Source: Phymatolithon calcareum (Eukaryota > Rhodophyta > Florideophyceae > Hapalidiales). From it: 64,000 bases of DNA. Below the pieces are notes generated by a model that saw only the letters and a program-made list of their open reading frames with translations, was not told the origin of the DNA and did not search any database. The position numbers and the translations under genes were made by a program. The stretch lies in contig OZ345357.1 of NCBI GenBank assembly GCA_977006965.1, forward strand, positions 2,666,001 to 2,730,000. Direction: 5' to 3'. Below, piece after piece: positions 60,549 through 64,000 of this stretch (positions are counted from its first letter, which is position 1; the number at the start of each line of letters is the position of its first letter).

Positions 60549-61661
60549 GAGGCGGATTTCGGTGGAGAGATCAGAGGCTTCTTGAGCACCTCCTCCTCTA
60601 CTGCTTGTCCTTTGCAGAGTGCCTCCAGGGGACTATCCTCTGGTGCCTTCTATGCCGCGTGGGGTGCGTGCATGACAGGACAGGAAGGTCTCTCGGCGCT
60701 CAATTACGAAAGTCGATGGGCAATGATGCAACCCTCCTATGCTTGACTGACACCTGTGCATGGTCGCTAGAGTCAACGACCGCAAGTAGATATATCTACT
60801 TTCGGTTCTAACTATATGTCTCCGTCGATGCTTAGACGGCAAGCCGCAGGAATCTTTCAAAGTCATAAACAAGCAATTGAGAAGCGTGAAACTTGCACGA
60901 CCGAAGGCCGGCTCCCATTCTGGTTCTGTCGGCGCCAAGCATGAGGAAGAGGGGGGAAGAAAAGCGATGCAAAAGGACTTGGGAACGCACACGCATGGGA
61001 AACGAAGCGCTGATAATCGTGCCGGCCGTTAAGTATGAAAGGCTATGTCGTCCGGAGACGGTGACCCCGCTCGTCCCCGTAAGCCATTGTATTGCACTCA
61101 CTCGGTCCCGCTTTGGCGCTCTAAAACGGATACCAACCTGCCCAAATTTGCGATGGGTTCCTGCATCCTTCACTTTGGCTGCGGTACGGTATCTACCCTC
61201 CTACGGCTGCGAGCCATGCAAATTGACCGAACAAGTTCGACGCAAATGATCTCAACACCACCGAAGATGCTATCCCGGACCTGGAAGACGCATCGCCGAC
61301 GGTGCTCGAACGCCCTAAGTCGACATTGTGTTGCGCGCCCGAAATTAGTGCTGGAGGCGGCTTGGGCACATCCTCCAAGGGGACCATCGCTGCGTGATGC
61401 TCCACGTTTGCCGACAGTGCGTGAAGGCAACCCCGAAATCACTCTTTAGTGATGTACCCGAACCGCAGAAGAAGCTATTGATGTCGCAATGTGGAAAACT
61501 TTAGTCTCCGAAAGGCTGTTAATCTCAATTGAAGAAAATCCGGAAATCGATACAATACAATTAAGAGGGTGCTACGACAAAGACCCAAGGAATTGGCAAC
61601 ACAAACTTTTACTTAATAATGTATACAGTGTGTGATGATCTTCTTTAAATACAGGCCCTCA
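60549..61661. other. no firm gene; transposon-like patch and palindrome
   Basis: A 1.1-kb spacer between converging stop codons. An 18-bp perfect palindrome, AAGTAGATATATCTACTT, is at 60,784-60,801. A plus-strand stretch around 61,225-61,395 reads KFDANDLNTTEDAIPDLEDA and then PTVLERPKSTLCCAP, coding-like but bounded by stops; it might be a retrotransposon scrap. Nothing else is supported. Confidence 0.45.
60784..60801. repeat. perfect 18-bp palindrome
   Basis: AAGTAGATA followed by TATCTACTT with no spacer, about 235 bp after the RNA methyltransferase stop; it could act as a 3' end hairpin, but this is unproven. Confidence 0.85.
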
Positions 61662-62939
61662 TCAACTGCTTCCTCCAAAGTTAAAGCAAGTCCGCCCACT
61701 GGAATTGGCCGAGCTGTGCTTCTGTTGCTTTCGGAATATGGATCTTTTCAAATTTATGTTCCGCATCGACGAGGACCGGCGGGTGCCAAGAGGAGTGGCA
61801 CTGTCTCGCCATACGGAGAAGCGCATCTCGAGGCCCAGTTTATGAACTTCAGAGGGGAAAACGGCGTCAACGGTGGCAATAAAGCAACGTCGGGGACTTG
61901 CTACAAAATGCTTTGCGGCAGAAACGTCTGCATTTTCAACTCTGTTGGAGAGTTTGTTCTCCTTGGCACCATTTTTGATGAGAACCCACATACAAGGAAC
62001 ATTCACGAAATCGAGAACTTCTAGATCCAGGCGCACAACAGACTCGAAAGACGAAAGGTTAAAGAAGTTGGCGCACAAGAGAATCATTCTTGGGGAGTAC
62101 TGTCGAATGCATGAAAGAAAATATTCAATGTGAAGAGCATCCGATTGTCGATCCACCAAGACCAGTCGCATAGGTTCGTTCTGGACATATAACAAAAAAG
62201 GGTTCTTCTGGTATATCTTGGGGTCTTCCCAAGTCGGTGGTGGAAAGATCGTTCTAAGCCTCTTGAGCAACGACAACATCAGCGTTCTAGATTGCCCCAA
62301 GAGCACTATGTTCCTTGGGGGTGTAGAACACGCCAAGGTTTGATTTCCGTCTGCGGACAAGAGTGACGGAAACAGATGAGATGTGGCTTCGCACGGAATG
62401 CTCGGACTTGACGCACTGTTTGTGCTCCGCGCTGAATTAGTTGCTTGCATATCTTCAAACCCCCTGGAACGGAGCGACGGGATCGATCTCATGGATGATG
62501 CGGCCTGCGTTGCAATAGAGCCTGAAGAAGAGGAGGGCGCCAAATAAGCGTCTGAAAATCGGCTTTCTGATGGAACTGACCGTTGTTGCAATCGACGAAT
62601 GTGAACATAGGGATTAGCACTCTCGATAGCCTCAACCGGAGATTCTGGTTCACAAAAGCGCAACCTTGACAGAACTCTGTCGGTACCCAGAAAATGAGCG
62701 GCTTCTGTTGGCGAACGACATACCGGGCATTGGCGAGACTCTAAACGCATAAAACATGTCGCACAACAGGAAGTGTGACCACATGGTTTCAAAGCGAGAT
62801 CTCTCTCTCGGTCCATGCAGACAACGCAAATACCGGCCGTTTCATCAGGAGACGCTGCGGATTCCGAATAGTTTTTCCGAGAATCAGATTGAGATGGCGC
62901 AATTCCACATTCTAGGAAGGTCGAATCGTCGCCTTGCAT
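61662..62939 (-). CDS. RING-finger protein with degenerate Rho-like domain
   Basis: Intronless, 425 residues. A C3HC4 RING finger is clear: C38-x2-C41, C53-x-H55, C59-x2-C62, C71-x2-C74 (ICVVCMDRERDLALKPCGHT). Residues 80-205 are Ser-rich and likely disordered. Residues about 209-375 look like a small GTPase of Rho type without its nucleotide motifs: RNIVLLGQSRTLMLSLLKRL where a P-loop (GxxxxGK) should be, RLVLVDRQSDA at the DTAGQ position, PRMILLCANFFNLSSFESVV (compare the Rho strand ending SFENV), PCMWVLIKNGAKEN at the TKxD position, and SAAKHF near the final helix. The tail is basic (KRSIFRKQQKHSS). Likely an E3 ubiquitin ligase; the partner domain would not bind GTP. The Rho match is by eye. 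Confidence 0.72.
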   Translation of the reverse strand: MQGDDSTFLECGIAPSQSDSRKNYSESAASPDETAGICVVCMDRERDLALKPCGHTSCCATCFMRLESRQCPVCRSPTEAAHFLGTDRVLSRLRFCEPESPVEAIESANPYVHIRRLQQRSVPSESRFSDAYLAPSSSSGSIATQAASSMRSIPSLRSRGFEDMQATNSARSTNSASSPSIPCEATSHLFPSLLSADGNQTLACSTPPRNIVLLGQSRTLMLSLLKRLRTIFPPPTWEDPKIYQKNPFLLYVQNEPMRLVLVDRQSDALHIEYFLSCIRQYSPRMILLCANFFNLSSFESVVRLDLEVLDFVNVPCMWVLIKNGAKENKLSNRVENADVSAAKHFVASPRRCFIATVDAVFPSEVHKLGLEMRFSVWRDSATPLGTRRSSSMRNINLKRSIFRKQQKHSSANSSGRTCFNFGGSS

Positions 62940-64000
62940 TTCGGGTAGTTCACAGTGACAGTGGTGCCCGGGAGCGACGCCTCTCGGCGCTCACCGCGCA
63001 AAGAACGGAGAGTGCCAAGTGATGAATGAAAAGTGAACCTATAACGGCCTCGTGGGCCGTACTTGTTACCAGTTGTTTGTCCCTTACAGAATGTCGAAAT
63101 TATACTGGGAGAAGACTGGGGCTACCCTTGAACACAGAAAGACCGGGGACTTCGAATTCACGTCTTTGAAGTGCTAGTAGTGGCCCACAAACAATTACCA
63201 CTGTTCGAATACGTGAAAATAGTGCTATTAGTACCTTGAGCTTGATTTCAAAAAGTGCAAACAACATGAGTGCTTTTGTTGCAGTCATGCCGTAACAGAA
63301 ACTCTCGTGGACACAAGTGCGTATCCTCACTTGAAAAACGTTACACCAGTCACAAGAGCTGTTTCTTTCAACGTTCTTTTCCCTCATTTAGAATCATGTA
63401 GTCATGCCATTTTGCTCCTGGTATAACAGACAAGCAAAACTGGAATTACTTACTCTCTTTCAACTGCGATTCCTTGTTTCCAGGTACTCCACTCCATTGA
63501 AATTTTTGTCTCATTTTCTTTATGGTATATACAAAGCTGGAACCAGAGAACCAGAGAATATGCCCAACCTCCGTGTGCCGATGTATAAATTTAGGTTCCG
63601 CGAAACAATGATGCAGTCAGTTCTGTGCTGTTTTGTTCAAAAGCAAGATAACCGTAGCTGCCGCCTAGTTCCCATCTCCCGTATCGGCATTAATTGCCTT
63701 GAAGGAAGGGTAGTCTGCGAAAGCCCATTGACTTTGAAAATCTGAACAAACACCTATAATCAAAGCAAGCGCTATGCACACGGACGAATTGGTACATTGC
63801 GGAATACAAGTTGCTTAGCAAGAATGTTTATTTCTTTAAGAGGTAGTTCGATCCTATCTTACTTCCGTCAAAACAGGGGCTGATTGACATCGACAGTGTA
63901 GTGCCATCGTCCATTCACACGCAATCGTGCGTGCTGAATATGCAGAGACAAAAAGTTACTTTTTTGAAACAATGCCGTAACAATCATGAGGAATCCACTC
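62940..64000. other. no recognised gene
   Basis: About 1.06 kb from the RING-gene start to the window edge. Two frames (63,387-63,100 minus, 63,404-63,745 plus) have no family support. The RING gene promoter must lie in the first few hundred bases. Confidence 0.5.

Noticed and set aside
1-64000. tRNA, rRNA genes or CRISPR arrays
   Set aside because: I saw no convincing A-box/B-box pair with a cloverleaf, no rRNA-like stretch, and no regularly spaced repeats; a covariance-model scan would be decisive.
1-64000. Bacterial contamination
   Set aside because: Introns, LINE/hAT/gypsy elements and many eukaryote-only genes are spread over the whole window.

Overview
This is a nuclear eukaryotic window. 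It contains spliced genes for MED4, SBDS, PRP31, SYF2, eIF2B-gamma, FKBP12 and FANCI. Most genes have no intron, and the four introns I can place exactly are only 75-107 bp. Compact gene islands sit between long stretches of decayed transposons. An SLC4 transporter, a plastid-type RNA m5U methyltransferase and a CCT-domain protein point to an alga. The layout is most like an intron-poor florideophyte red alga such as Chondrus; that placement is inference, not a search result.

Bases 1-26,550 are a transposon graveyard. A Ty3/gypsy pol remnant (family A, minus strand) fills 1-1,960. A pogo/jerky-type DDE transposon remnant follows (about 2,100-3,345, minus). A second gypsy element (family B, minus) runs from about 10,450 down to 3,345 and is interrupted by a 5'-truncated LINE at 7,359-8,751, which is bounded by a perfect 14-bp target-site duplication. 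Another LINE piece (12,062-12,692) lies inside an unnamed repeat, with an 11-bp duplication; an uninterrupted copy of that repeat lies at 25,946-26,241. A full-length hAT transposon (15,330-17,562) has 23-bp terminal inverted repeats and an exact 8-bp target-site duplication; a shorter decayed relative lies near 18,530-20,020. An LTR-like tandem repeat (23,236-24,630) and a cytochrome P450 pseudogene (25,130-25,599) complete this part.

Bases 26,557-46,488 are a dense gene island: eIF2B-gamma(-), MED4(+), cytochrome-b5-fused delta-9 desaturase(-), SBDS(+), RPF2(-), PRP31(+), a tail-anchored unknown(-), SYF2(+), an unknown(-), FANCI(+), FKBP12(+) and a secreted acyl-protein-thioesterase-like hydrolase(+). 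The first ten genes alternate strand without exception, so every pair is either head-to-head or tail-to-tail. Functions cluster loosely: 60S ribosome maturation (SBDS, RPF2), spliceosome (PRP31, SYF2), translation initiation (eIF2B-gamma) and transcription (MED4).

Bases 46,489-64,000 are looser: a 4.8-kb gene-poor stretch with strong hairpins, a CCT-domain regulator, an SLC4 anion/bicarbonate transporter with a recognisable band-3-type cytoplasmic domain, a SOUL haem-binding protein sharing a head-to-head promoter with an RNA m5U methyltransferase (that promoter holds a perfect 22-bp palindrome), and a RING protein whose C-terminal half looks like a degenerate Rho-type G domain. The most novel items are the RING-pseudoRho protein, the alternating gene island, the promoter palindrome and the precisely dated nest of transposons.
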